DNA of 64,000 nucleotides, taken from NCBI GenBank assembly GCA_021825925.1, contig JAKAFP010000004.1, forward strand, positions 310,001-374,000, read 5' to 3'. This DNA is from Chloroflexota bacterium (GTDB taxonomy: Bacteria; Chloroflexota; Anaerolineae; Anaerolineales; Anaerolineaceae). This document shows, piece by piece, positions 25,813 through 34,510 of the stretch. The notes under the pieces are model-generated. The model saw nothing but the letters and a program-made list of their open reading frames with translations, did no database searches and was not told where the DNA came from. The position numbers and the translations under genes are program-made. The first letter of the stretch is position 1, and each line of letters opens with the position of its first letter.

Positions 25813-26443
25813 GATGGTCACGTTTTTATTAGGTTTTGGATTGAATTTTTTGGCTGCGTTGGTGTTGGTGCGTTTCATTTATTATCCTTCCACGCATGAC
25901 AAGCGCTATGTGTTCACATTTTTAGCCTTCAACACCATCATTTTTTTTGTGGTAAGCATGCTCGCCCAATTGGAAGTGGGCATCGGTGTCGGTTTCGGGT
26001 TGTTTGCCGTGTTCTCCATTTTGCGCTACCGCACCGATCCCATCCCCGTGCGCGAAATGACCTACCTGTTCGTCATCGCTGCCCTGCCGGTGATGAATTC
26101 TGCAGCGCTTTCCGGCGGCATCTGGCCTCAGATCATCATCGCCAATATCGCCGTGCTCGCTCTGCTGATGGTGCTTGAAAAAGGCTGGGGATTCCGCTAT
26201 GAAGGGTATAAACGCATCACCTACGAAAAGATCGAACTGATCCACCCAGATCACCGCGCAGAACTGATCTCTGACCTCGAGAACCGCACCGGCATCAAGA
26301 TCAAACGCATTAACATCGGCAAGATCAATTTTCTGCGCGACACGGTGGATTTGAAGGTCTATTACGAAGATGCCCGCCAGGAAAACTGGATCAGTGCATC
26401 TGACGCCGACCTGGTTTCAATGGTCAAATTCGACGACGATTAA
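25805..26443 (+). CDS. DUF4956 membrane protein
   Basis: 212 aa. Four transmembrane helices in the first 120 residues (about 7-25, 38-55, 60-78 and 90-118), with the typical VGIGVGFGLFAVFSILRYRT between the second and third, then a cytoplasmic ferredoxin-like C-terminus (RAELISDLENRTGIKIKRI). DUF4956 is nearly always beside a VTC gene and is thought to form the membrane partner, perhaps moving the polyphosphate product. It overlaps VTC by 8 bp and is followed 17 nt later by the response regulator. Confidence 0.85.
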   Translation: MDEMVTFLLGFGLNFLAALVLVRFIYYPSTHDKRYVFTFLAFNTIIFFVVSMLAQLEVGIGVGFGLFAVFSILRYRTDPIPVREMTYLFVIAALPVMNSAALSGGIWPQIIIANIAVLALLMVLEKGWGFRYEGYKRITYEKIELIHPDHRAELISDLENRTGIKIKRINIGKINFLRDTVDLKVYYEDARQENWISASDADLVSMVKFDDD

Positions 26444-26460
26444 TCAATTACAGGTGAAAA

Positions 26461-27201
26461 ATGGACACAACCATGGTTCAAACATCTCTTCAGGTTGGAT
26501 ATAATCAATACATGGCGCGCAAAATATTGGTTGTGGACGACACACGTAACGTACAAGTGCTGTTGAGCGATTTCCTCGCCAGCCAAAACTACGAGGTGCT
26601 GGTGGCCTCGGATGGTGAGGAAGCGCTCGAGATCACCCGGGCATCAGACCCCGACCTGATCTTGTTGGATATTATGATGCCCAATATGGATGGTTATCAA
26701 TTCATCACCCAGCTGCGGCGCGAAAGCTGCACCCCGGTGATCATGATCACCGCCAAACAGCTGGAAGCCGACATCATTCACGGGTTTGACCTCGGCGCGG
26801 ATGATTACATCACCAAACCATTCCGCATGCGGGAACTGCTGGTGCGCATTCGAGCGGTGCTGCGCCGGGCTGGACCAAAAGAGAGCGAGACGGCCGCCAT
26901 CAAGATCGGTGACATCAGCCTCGATACCCAAAAACACGAAGTGCTCAAAGGCTGCAATGTGGTTGATCTGACGCCCCTTGAATTCCTGGTGCTGATGATC
27001 TTGATGCAGTCACCGGGCAAGGTCATCCGCAGGGCTGAGTTGTGCATGCGCTTGATGGAAAACGGATACGCGGGTTCTGAATCCACACTCAAGATCCACA
27101 TCCGCAGCCTGCGGCAAAAACTGGATGACGACCTGGACCAGCCCAAATATATTGAAACGGTTTTCGGCATTGGATACCGTTTCATGGAGATCAACGAATG
27201 A
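26461..27201 (+). CDS. OmpR-family response regulator
   Basis: 246 aa. The receiver domain has KILVVDDTRN with the acidic pair, the phosphoacceptor aspartate in PDLILLDIMMPNMDGY, the threonine in MITAKQ and the lysine in ADDYITKPF. The C-terminal OmpR winged helix has VDLTPLEFLVLMIL, GSESTLKIHIRSLRQKLDDD and ETVFGIGYRF. AGGTG precedes the ATG at 26461; ATG 26512 (MARKILVVDD) would give a more typical receiver start. Its stop overlaps the histidine kinase start. Likely targets are the VTC/DUF4956 genes just upstream or the DUF4353 lipoprotein. Confidence 0.93.
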   Translation: MDTTMVQTSLQVGYNQYMARKILVVDDTRNVQVLLSDFLASQNYEVLVASDGEEALEITRASDPDLILLDIMMPNMDGYQFITQLRRESCTPVIMITAKQLEADIIHGFDLGADDYITKPFRMRELLVRIRAVLRRAGPKESETAAIKIGDISLDTQKHEVLKGCNVVDLTPLEFLVLMILMQSPGKVIRRAELCMRLMENGYAGSESTLKIHIRSLRQKLDDDLDQPKYIETVFGIGYRFMEINE

Positions 27202-28583
27202 ATAAATCACTGAAACTCAAGTTGGTCTTCTCCTATCTTGCAGTCGCACTGATCACCGTTCTGGTGATTTCTGTGCTTATACGTTTAAATTCGAGCCAGT
27301 CATTGATGAATCTGGTTTCAGAACAGCAAACTGCCATTCTTGAAGAGGAAGTACAGAACTACTACAAATTACAAAACACCACTGTTGGGTTTTATGATTA
27401 TTATCTGCAGGTTGATCAGGGAGGAGGACCTAAAGTCCAAACTGACCCTTCAGGCCCGCCTCCATTAAACCATGAGATCCGTGGTGTGGATGGATTGGTG
27501 GATACTGAATATAAGGCGTTAATCCCCTTCTTTGACTACGCAGTGGGTCAAACGATTCCGGATCAAATGATCAAAGACGCTGTCCCCGTTAAGGTAAATG
27601 GCGAAACCATTGCCTGGATTTTGCCTGATAAAAAACATCAGTTTTCATTGAATCCGCAAGAAGAACTTTTTTTGCGTCGCATCACTTTGGCTATTGGCCT
27701 TGCAGCACTGACTGGTGTTGTCGTAGCCGTGGCCATGGGTATTCTTCTGGCTAACGGCATTGTTAAACCGATCCGCCGGCTGACCAAAGCATCAAAATTG
27801 CTAGCACAGGGAGATCTCAAACAACAGGTTCCAGTCACCTCCAAAGATGAGCTGGGACAACTCACCAATACTTTCAATCAAATGAGTGATGACCTGTCCA
27901 AGGCGGATGAGCAGCGCAAGCGCCTGACCGCGGATATTACCCATGATCTGAGCACCCCGCTGCAGGTCATAGCCGGTTACATGGAAATGTTGGAAGAAGG
28001 CGAAGTCACACTCTCGCCTGACCGCATAGAGATCATCAAAGCCGAGATCGAACATCTTCGCCGCCTGGTCGGCGACCTGACCACCCTGACCCAGGTGGAA
28101 GCCCAAACGCTTGATATGCAGTTCCAACCGATCTTGCCAGGTGATCTGCTTAACAGAGTGCACCAGATCTATGAACCGATTGCCACTCGTCAAGGCATCA
28201 CACTCAAGGTTAATGCAGATGTCAAAACCCCTGAGATCAATGTTGATGAAGGCCGCATGCTGCAGGTGCTGAAAAACCTGGTAGAAAATGCCCTGCGCTA
28301 CACCCCGGCTGGCGGCAAGATCACCCTCAATGCCGCAACCAGCCTTAAACTCGTCGAAATTACGGTAGCCGATAACGGTGCCGGGATCGAAGCAGAGGAT
28401 CTGCCCTTCGTGTTCGACCGATTCTACCAGGCGGATAAATCACGCGGCAGCAACCGTGGCAAAATGGGGCTGGGTCTGGCGATCTGCAAAGCGCTGGTGG
28501 TCTCGCAAAACGGAAAGATCGCTGCGGAATCAGATGGCAAAGGCAAGGGCACAACCATCCGCATCACGTTCCCTCAAATATAA
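27198..28583 (+). CDS. Membrane sensor histidine kinase
   Basis: 461 aa. Transmembrane helices at about 8-28 and 160-183 enclose a sensor domain of 130 residues. HAMP follows (NGIVKPIRRLTKASKLLAQG). HisKA carries the phosphoacceptor in ADITHDLSTPLQVI (about residue 251). HATPase has N-box QVLKNLVENALRYTP, G1 DNGAGIE and G2 MGLGLAICKALV. The ATGA overlap with the response regulator makes a coupled two-component pair. The sensed signal is unknown; the sensor part contains FYDYYLQVDQGGGPKVQ, with no known domain. Confidence 0.93.
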   Translation: MNKSLKLKLVFSYLAVALITVLVISVLIRLNSSQSLMNLVSEQQTAILEEEVQNYYKLQNTTVGFYDYYLQVDQGGGPKVQTDPSGPPPLNHEIRGVDGLVDTEYKALIPFFDYAVGQTIPDQMIKDAVPVKVNGETIAWILPDKKHQFSLNPQEELFLRRITLAIGLAALTGVVVAVAMGILLANGIVKPIRRLTKASKLLAQGDLKQQVPVTSKDELGQLTNTFNQMSDDLSKADEQRKRLTADITHDLSTPLQVIAGYMEMLEEGEVTLSPDRIEIIKAEIEHLRRLVGDLTTLTQVEAQTLDMQFQPILPGDLLNRVHQIYEPIATRQGITLKVNADVKTPEINVDEGRMLQVLKNLVENALRYTPAGGKITLNAATSLKLVEITVADNGAGIEAEDLPFVFDRFYQADKSRGSNRGKMGLGLAICKALVVSQNGKIAAESDGKGKGTTIRITFPQI

Positions 28584-28595
28584 AAGTATAAGTTG

Positions 28596-28631
28596 AAATA
28601 GATCCGAATTCAGATGAATTCGGATCTATTT
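28596..28631 (+). terminator. Terminator after the two-component operon
   Basis: A perfect 16 bp stem (AAATAGATCCGAATTC with GAATTCGGATCTATTT) and 4 nt loop AGAT, 12 nt after the kinase stop, followed by ATTTGGATTATTT. It probably also works for the convergent gene at 28657. Confidence 0.8.
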
Positions 28632-28656
28632 ATTTGGATTATTTACAGAACAACAA

Positions 28657-28902
28657 TTATTTTCGTCTGATCATTCTCAAGATCAACAGAAGGATCACTG
28701 CGCCGATAAAGGCTGTGGCTACGTCACCAAGGAAGCCTGAGAACAGGCTGATTCCCAAAACACCAAACAACCAGCCGCCTAACAAGCCACCAACAATACC
28801 CACGAGGATCTTGCCGATCAACCCTAGTTTGATACCCTTGATCACTGCGTCTGCCAGAAAACCGGCAATGGCGCCAACAATTACCCAGGTTAAAATACTC
28901 AT
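28657..28902 (-). CDS. GlsB/YeaQ/YmgE family membrane protein
   Basis: 81 aa. Glycine-rich hydrophobic helices (WVIVGAIAGFLADAVI, GLIGKILVGIVGGLLGGWLF, FLGDVATAFIGAVILLLILR) with the family-typical GG spacing and basic RMIRRK end. Annotated elsewhere as transglycosylase-associated or stress-response proteins; function is not proven. AAGGAG stands before the ATG (minus strand). Confidence 0.88.
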   Translation of the reverse strand: MSILTWVIVGAIAGFLADAVIKGIKLGLIGKILVGIVGGLLGGWLFGVLGISLFSGFLGDVATAFIGAVILLLILRMIRRK

Positions 28903-28998
28903 TTTTATTTCTCCTTAACGAGGTTTCCTTATATCACTATATACACTGAATATAAGATTCCCATCATTTATTTAAATGATCTCATGATCGTTTCTTTA

Positions 28999-29697
28999 TT
29001 ATGGTTTTATCACTTTAAAATTATCAAACTCAAATCCGCAGGTTGCATTTTCAGGAAAAACATCAACATTCAAACCCAGTTGACCTTGAGATATCTTGGA
29101 GTAATTAAAACTTGTAAGCTTTTGATCATTACTGTAAAAAGTAAAATCTCCATTGGAGTTTACAACCTTAAGCTGATTAAACTCACCAGGGTTTATCGCA
29201 CTGCTATCTGCCCAGGGAATGATCTCGATCCAATTCTCTTCAGTACTATATGAATAAACGCTGTATTGTTGATTACTGACAGTGAACGAAAGCAGGCTTT
29301 TATCTGTTGGATCGCGATAAATCAATCCGTAATCACAATCATCCGCATTATTGCTTGTTTGCCGCGCGTCCACCGTCACAGTGAAATCACCGATCGCGTC
29401 AATTTCAGGCCAAGTCCGTTCATTGGCCAACTTGTGAGATTTGACCGTCCATACGTATAAACCATTTTCGATTTTGTATGTGATATCCGCATATTCACCC
29501 GGGAAATCCCCGACTGCCCAACTGTTTTGATCTTTGCTGAAATCATCATAGAAGAATACAGGGGCAAGGGTGGGTTCCTGAGCCGTAGCCACCACATAGA
29601 CTGGAGTCGGCGTTTTGGAATTTGACAATAATTGACAGGAAATTAAAAAGCAGACAAAACCGACCAGGATCGAAAGACGCAGTGCTTTATTTTTCAT
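28999..29697 (-). CDS. Lipoprotein with a concanavalin/LamG-like beta-sandwich domain
   Basis: 232 aa from the ATG at 29697, preceded by GGAGGAG; the upstream ATG lacks a site. The lipobox is FLISC (Cys about residue 21). After a short linker (TPTPVYVVATAQEPTLAP) the domain begins FFYDDFSKDQNSWAVG and continues with GLYVWTVKS, FTVTVDAR, DCDYGLIYRD and CGFEFDNFKV, the pattern of DUF1080/LamG-like sandwich domains common in Chloroflexota lipoproteins. Ligand unknown; possibly carbohydrate. It stands alone, facing the YeaQ-like gene. Confidence 0.7.
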   Translation of the reverse strand: MKNKALRLSILVGFVCFLISCQLLSNSKTPTPVYVVATAQEPTLAPVFFYDDFSKDQNSWAVGDFPGEYADITYKIENGLYVWTVKSHKLANERTWPEIDAIGDFTVTVDARQTSNNADDCDYGLIYRDPTDKSLLSFTVSNQQYSVYSYSTEENWIEIIPWADSSAINPGEFNQLKVVNSNGDFTFYSNDQKLTSFNYSKISQGQLGLNVDVFPENATCGFEFDNFKVIKP

Positions 29698-29999
29698 TTC
29701 TCCTCCATTCAATAAACCGCTATTTCACCAATAAAACCATACTTATCTTAACATTTTTCAATCCCAAATACTACATCTTTGATAAAGATACTGATAATTA
29801 AACCCTTTAGGTCAATCCGCGGTTCGAAAAGCTGTTTTTCTGTTGCAAATATGGGATAAATACAGAACACGACAACCTCAATCAAGATTCTGGATCTAAA
29901 TATAGAATAGTTATTTAATTGAAATGATTAGTGCAATCCGCTTGAAATCACTATAATTTAATCATCATGGACATATTTTGACTCAAGGAGAGGATGGAA

Positions 30000-31352
30000 A
30001 TGACCGTCATTGACCGCAAGAGACTTCAAAATGTGCTTCAAGCAGAAATCTCCCTTTTTTCGAAAGAACACCCAGAATGTTACAAGCTTTATCAACGCGC
30101 CAAAGGATGCTTGCTGGACGGCGTCCCTATGAACTGGATGGTACGTTGGGCGGGAGGTTTTCCGCTCTTCGTCAAAGAGGCAAAAGGCGCTTCGTTTACC
30201 TGTGCTGACGGAAAACACTTTATTGATTTCTGTCTTGGTGACACAGGCGCCATGGTAGGCCACTCGCCTGAGAAACCCATGCAGCTGATCAGCGAGCAGC
30301 TTAAAAAAGGCATCACTTTCATGCTGCCCACCGAAGACGCCATTTGGGTGGGCGAAGAGCTGCAACGCCGCTTCGGGTTGAAATACTGGCAGACCACCCT
30401 CACCGCCACGGATGCCAACCGCTTTGTGCTGCGACTGGCACGCCATATCACCAAACGACCTTATGTGTTGGTATTCGATTATTGTTATCACGGCAGCGTG
30501 GATGAGACATTCATCACCCTCAACGATGGCATACCTGGCCCAAGACCAGGGGCGATCGGTCCGCAAGTCAACCCGGTGGTCACCACGCGGGTGGTGCCAT
30601 GGAACAACCTGCAAGCACTTGAGCAGGCGCTTGCCCCCGGTGATGTGGCCTGTGTGCTGGCCGAACCGGTGATGACCAACATCGGCATCATCCATCCCCA
30701 GCCCGGCTACCACCAAGCCCTGCGTGAACTCACCAAAAAATACGGCACCCTGCTGGTGATAGATGAAACCCACACCATGTGCAGCGGACCTGGCGGTTAT
30801 ACCGCAGCCAACGGTCTGAAACCGGATATCCTGACCGTCGGTAAAACCATCGGCAGCGGCATCCCCGCCGCGGTGTATGGCTTCACTGAAGAAGTCGGCG
30901 ACATGGTCTCAAAGAGCATCAAAGTGGATGAATCTGATGTCGGCGGTATTGGCGGAACCCTGGCCGGTAATGCGCTATCACTGGCAGCCATGCGCGCCAC
31001 ACTTGAAAATGCCCTCGATCAAAAGACGTTTGACCACACGATCCCGCTGGCGATCCGTTTCACAGACGGCGTCAAGCAGGTCATTGATGAGTTAAAACTG
31101 CCATGGGTGATCAACCGTCTGGGCTGCCGGGCAGAGTACTGGTTCTGTGACAGGCTGCCCCAAAATGGCGGTGAAGCAGAAGCTGCCGTTGATTCAGAAC
31201 TGGACCGCTACATGCATCTGGCAGCGCTCAATCGCGGTATCCTGATGACGCCCTTCCATAACATGGCGTTAATAGCACCAGATATTACTGAAAAAGAAAT
31301 AGACACTCACACCCGGATCTTTAGAGAAGCAGTAACCCAAATAATTGGTTAG
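30000..31352 (+). CDS. Class III aminotransferase (glutamate-1-semialdehyde aminomutase-like)
   Basis: 450 aa from ATG 30000, where AAGGAG has 9 nt spacing; ATG 29994 has only 3 nt. It is a fold-type I PLP enzyme: GDTGAMVGHSPE, TLTATDANRFVLRLAR, VFDYCYHGSVDE, LLVIDETHTMCSGPGGYTA (aspartate for the PLP ring) and DILTVGKTIGSGIPAAVYG with the Schiff-base lysine in VGKTIG. The family includes GSA aminomutase and omega-transaminases. GSA-like FIDFCLGD and HNMALIAP hint at an amino-compound transaminase rather than heme synthesis. Nearby amine-catabolic genes support that. Confidence 0.85.
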   Translation: MTVIDRKRLQNVLQAEISLFSKEHPECYKLYQRAKGCLLDGVPMNWMVRWAGGFPLFVKEAKGASFTCADGKHFIDFCLGDTGAMVGHSPEKPMQLISEQLKKGITFMLPTEDAIWVGEELQRRFGLKYWQTTLTATDANRFVLRLARHITKRPYVLVFDYCYHGSVDETFITLNDGIPGPRPGAIGPQVNPVVTTRVVPWNNLQALEQALAPGDVACVLAEPVMTNIGIIHPQPGYHQALRELTKKYGTLLVIDETHTMCSGPGGYTAANGLKPDILTVGKTIGSGIPAAVYGFTEEVGDMVSKSIKVDESDVGGIGGTLAGNALSLAAMRATLENALDQKTFDHTIPLAIRFTDGVKQVIDELKLPWVINRLGCRAEYWFCDRLPQNGGEAEAAVDSELDRYMHLAALNRGILMTPFHNMALIAPDITEKEIDTHTRIFREAVTQIIG

Positions 31353-31370
31353 GAAAGGAGTGTGTGTTAG

Positions 31371-32093
31371 ATGAAGAAACATTTATTGAACCTGCTTCTG
31401 ATACTCATGCTGATAATCCTCAATTCAGCCTGCCGTCCATTCACACCGGAAAACAAGCGAACGACTCCCATCCCCAACCTGGTCGGGCAGTCCGCCAATG
31501 ACGCTTCAAGTTCTGGAGAGAAAAAGACCTTTCATATCAATTTTAATATGGAAGAAAAAGTGGTTTGTTCCGCAGATGTAAAATGTGACGCTCCCTACGT
31601 GCCCAAGTTTAGTGCATATCTAAGAGGAGTGATCACCACCTCAAAAAACGGTGCCGTTGACGGGGATGGCCAAATTATTATAACCAATGCAGAAGCCTGC
31701 CAGACCCTGGACGCCGCCAACTCATCCTGTGAAGTGAAAGCGGTCAGCGCCGGCAACTTCAAGATCAGCGGCCAGGTTGAAGGATCTCAAATGGCCTTGA
31801 CCATGACCATGGTTGAGACACCTGCTTTACAGGTGATCTGGACGACAAAATTCCCATCAGGCGATATAGTTCAGGATTTTTCAACCACATATCAAGAAGA
31901 GATCAAACAATTAATGGTTAAAGCAGGAATGATCGAAAAGGAATTCAGCTTGGACACGACCAAGGCAGGCACCACCAGTTCGATCAATTTTGATGGCAGC
32001 TATACATTTGGTGGAAAAAGAACCTTGAAAGGATTTGGAGGATTAATATTCATACCAAATGACACGGCGATGCCCCCAACTTACCAACCCTAA
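31371..32093 (+). CDS. Lipoprotein of unknown function
   Basis: 240 aa, 18 nt downstream of the aminotransferase with an AAAGGAG ribosome site. The signal peptide ends in LNSAC (Cys about residue 21). The rest is mainly beta-strand-like (FHINFNMEEKVVCSADVKC, GVITTSKNGAVDGDGQIIIT, FKISGQVEGS, INFDGSYTFGG), with four cysteines between residues 66 and 123 that could form disulfides outside the membrane. I do not recognise a family. Confidence 0.7.
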   Translation: MKKHLLNLLLILMLIILNSACRPFTPENKRTTPIPNLVGQSANDASSSGEKKTFHINFNMEEKVVCSADVKCDAPYVPKFSAYLRGVITTSKNGAVDGDGQIIITNAEACQTLDAANSSCEVKAVSAGNFKISGQVEGSQMALTMTMVETPALQVIWTTKFPSGDIVQDFSTTYQEEIKQLMVKAGMIEKEFSLDTTKAGTTSSINFDGSYTFGGKRTLKGFGGLIFIPNDTAMPPTYQP

Positions 32094-32101
32094 GATATGA
32101 A

Positions 32102-32130
32102 AAATGCCCGGATGACGAATCCGGGCATTT
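32102..32130. terminator. Bidirectional hairpin terminator
   Basis: AAATGCCCGGAT and ATCCGGGCATTT form a perfect 12 bp stem with a 5 nt loop. It lies between the convergent lipoprotein (ends 32093) and membrane protein (ends 32133) genes. Confidence 0.8.
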
Positions 32131-32132
32131 GA

Positions 32133-32639
32133 TTAATTCTTCATACTGTCCCAAATGGGCTTAAGTACAAAATAAAGCAGCACCAAAGGGAACAAATGGA
32201 TCAAGGCATTGATCTTGAACCCTTTAACTGACATGAATAAAAGAATGGGAATGATCGTAAAACCAAAATACAGGAAAACCATTGTTTTTCTTCGCAGAAA
32301 AAAGATCAGAATACCCGCGATGGCTGCCAACAGACTAAAACTCGCGTCAATCCAATAAACCCAGGCGATCCCGGGGGGTGAAGCCAGCCCTGATCTGACT
32401 GCCATATAAACCATGTAGAGACTTCCCACAGCCGCCAATAACAGCAAGTATGAGAGATTCTTCCAGGACTTATTAAACTGTTCCTCTGTCATTTTAGGTT
32501 TTGGAGGCAGTTCTTTTTGCTTCACGGGTTTTACGCCGGATTCTTGAAGTTTTTTGGCCTTCTTTAATCCCTGACGCACACCCAGCACGATGATCAGAAT
32601 GATGCCAAAAACAAGGGCGACAAATTTTAGATCAGGCAT
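32133..32639 (-). CDS. Small membrane protein of unknown function
   Basis: 168 aa. N-terminal helix (FVALVFGIILIIVLGV, 6-21), a basic/proline linker (KQKELPPKPKMTEEQF), then four helices (about 65-82, 92-112, 116-134, 145-162). No family recognised. It is transcribed toward the lipoprotein gene and separated from the upstream symporter by 122 nt, including an inverted repeat. Confidence 0.6.
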   Translation of the reverse strand: MPDLKFVALVFGIILIIVLGVRQGLKKAKKLQESGVKPVKQKELPPKPKMTEEQFNKSWKNLSYLLLLAAVGSLYMVYMAVRSGLASPPGIAWVYWIDASFSLLAAIAGILIFFLRRKTMVFLYFGFTIIPILLFMSVKGFKINALIHLFPLVLLYFVLKPIWDSMKN

Positions 32640-32680
32640 GATGTTTCCTGTTTTTCAAAGGATGTGTTGAATGAATCTTC

Positions 32681-32711
32681 AGGCGTCCAAAGTGATTATC
32701 TTCGGACGCCT
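32681..32711. terminator. Hairpin between the symporter and the small membrane protein gene
   Basis: AGGCGTCC (32681-32688) with GGACGCCT (32704-32711), extendable by AAG/CTT across one mismatch. The T-run (TTTTT) is on the plus strand, where no gene ends here, so its function for the minus-strand genes is doubtful. Confidence 0.4.
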
Positions 32712-32761
32712 TTTTGATCTCTCAGGTACACAAGATGTGAATTTCAATCCTGTGTGAAAAA

Positions 32762-34420
32762 CTAGGTTGTTTCTTTTTCTTTCTCAGTGATCTTGCGGAA
32801 GGCATCTTTGATCGGCAGGAAGCCAAGGTTCAGCTTCAAGCTCGGATCGAGTGGTTCGCCGTAGTAATCAACCAATTTCCTGGGAGGTGATACCTTTTGG
32901 GTGGCCAGTGAAACTACGATCATCAGGATCAAGGCTGAGAAGAAGGCCACAAAGGAGCCAATGTAGACCGCATCCCAGAATCCGCACCACCAACCGTCAC
33001 TATAGACGCCCATCTCGGCAGTATATTCACATACCACCGCGGTGGATTGTCCACCCAGGCCGGTGTTGAAGAAGAAGATGGTTGCCAGGATCCAGACGAG
33101 GAAACCACCCACAAAAGCAGCGACCGCTCCGGGCGAATTGGCTTTCTTCCAGTACATGCCCATCGAGAACGGAACGAACAACCCGACCAGCAGCAACGTC
33201 CAGGCCACCACGGAGAGTTCATAAATGGTTTGAGCCCAAAGGGCGATCGCGAGCCCAACTGCGCCATTGACCAGCACCATGATACGGGTTGCCCACAAGG
33301 CCTTCTTGCCTTCGAGTTTTTTGCCGGTGATCAAAGGAATCAGGTTCTCGGTGACAGCAGAGGCACCCGCCAGCAGTGAGCTGTCTGAGGTGCTCATCAA
33401 AGCGGAAGTCAAAGCCGCGATGAAGATAGCGGTCAGAATGGCTGGCAAATGGGTCATGGCGGCCGAGACCAACAGGTAACTGGTATCTTCCAGTCCAGGG
33501 CTGATCTTATAGACCATGATACCGATCAAGGGAGACATGATGCCAAAGAACAGGTAGAGAACGCCTGCACCGTAAGAACCGTAAACCGATGTCGCCTGGT
33601 TGCGGGCTGCCATTGAACGCTGCATGAGATCTTGCGTGGCGACAGAACCCAAGCCGATCGCCATCCAGGCCGCCATCCAGTACATCCAACCTGTCAGGCC
33701 GGTGTAACCGAGATATCCTTCAGACATGGAAGGAAGCAGCCTGAACGGTTCTGCCACATAAGTGGACCCCGCTCCCTGGAACAATCCCGGGAACCCTCCC
33801 ACCGCCTTAAGCATAAAGAGGAATACCAGAGTGATGCCGCCGGCAGTCAGGAACATCTGGAAGAAATCCAGCAGGGTGTCTGCCAGCATGCCTCCCATCA
33901 TGGTATAACCTGCGACCACAGTGATGATGATCACCATGCCCCAGACCGGATTGATGCCGAAAAGACCTTCCACGATGGCGCCGCCCGCCACGATCTGGGC
34001 TGCTGTCCATGAGAAATAGGTCAAGCATTCGGCGATGACGGTAAAGATGATCATGGCCTTGTTGTAGCGTCGCTCAAAGAAATCCACGATGGTGAGATAT
34101 TTTGCGCGGCGCATCAGGCGCACAAAGAACAAGCCTGACAGGAACAAACAAACAGAGGCCCCAAACGGATCAAAGATCACACCTGAGAAACCGTAATCAT
34201 AGGCGGTTTCTGAAGCGCCCATCAATGTTTCCGCTGCGAACCAGGTAGCCATGATGGATGCAGCCGCCATGTGAATGGGCAGCCTGCGTCCGGCAACGAC
34301 ATAATCTTCATTATCTTGAACCTTGCTGCCAGCCCAAATGCCCACTGCAATGCGGACAGCAAAAAATATAGCAATAAAAAGGACCACCAACCAAGCGTAA
34401 TCGTATCCAGCGAGTATCAT
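32762..34420 (-). CDS. Sodium:solute symporter family protein
   Basis: 552 aa with about 13 transmembrane helices. SSS-family elements: WAGSKVQDNEDYVVAGRRLP in the first loop, MATWFAAETLMGASETAY, GGMLADTLLDFFQMFL, and the sodium-site region ALTSALMSTSDSSLLAGAS (about 335-353). It resembles solute symporters for amino acids, polyamines or carboxylates; substrate is not determined. It shares the strand with, and lies 90 nt after, the putrescine-aminotransferase-like gene, so it may carry that enzyme's substrate. Confidence 0.88.
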   Translation of the reverse strand: MILAGYDYAWLVVLFIAIFFAVRIAVGIWAGSKVQDNEDYVVAGRRLPIHMAAASIMATWFAAETLMGASETAYDYGFSGVIFDPFGASVCLFLSGLFFVRLMRRAKYLTIVDFFERRYNKAMIIFTVIAECLTYFSWTAAQIVAGGAIVEGLFGINPVWGMVIIITVVAGYTMMGGMLADTLLDFFQMFLTAGGITLVFLFMLKAVGGFPGLFQGAGSTYVAEPFRLLPSMSEGYLGYTGLTGWMYWMAAWMAIGLGSVATQDLMQRSMAARNQATSVYGSYGAGVLYLFFGIMSPLIGIMVYKISPGLEDTSYLLVSAAMTHLPAILTAIFIAALTSALMSTSDSSLLAGASAVTENLIPLITGKKLEGKKALWATRIMVLVNGAVGLAIALWAQTIYELSVVAWTLLLVGLFVPFSMGMYWKKANSPGAVAAFVGGFLVWILATIFFFNTGLGGQSTAVVCEYTAEMGVYSDGWWCGFWDAVYIGSFVAFFSALILMIVVSLATQKVSPPRKLVDYYGEPLDPSLKLNLGFLPIKDAFRKITEKEKETT

Positions 34421-34510
34421 CGTTCCCTTCCTTTTCGTGAAGAATGATTCAGCTCAAAAGACAATCAGGTCGCGCTTACAGTTTGAACCTTTTTTGTTTA
34501 TTTCGTTCTG

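Noticed and set aside
29810..29840. GGTTCGAA string as a possible tRNA T-loop
   Set aside because: No acceptor, D or anticodon stem can be formed around it.
29958..30773. Minus-strand ORF of 271 aa opposite the first aminotransferase
   Set aside because: No motif, and the plus strand encodes an intact PLP aminotransferase with a good ribosome site.
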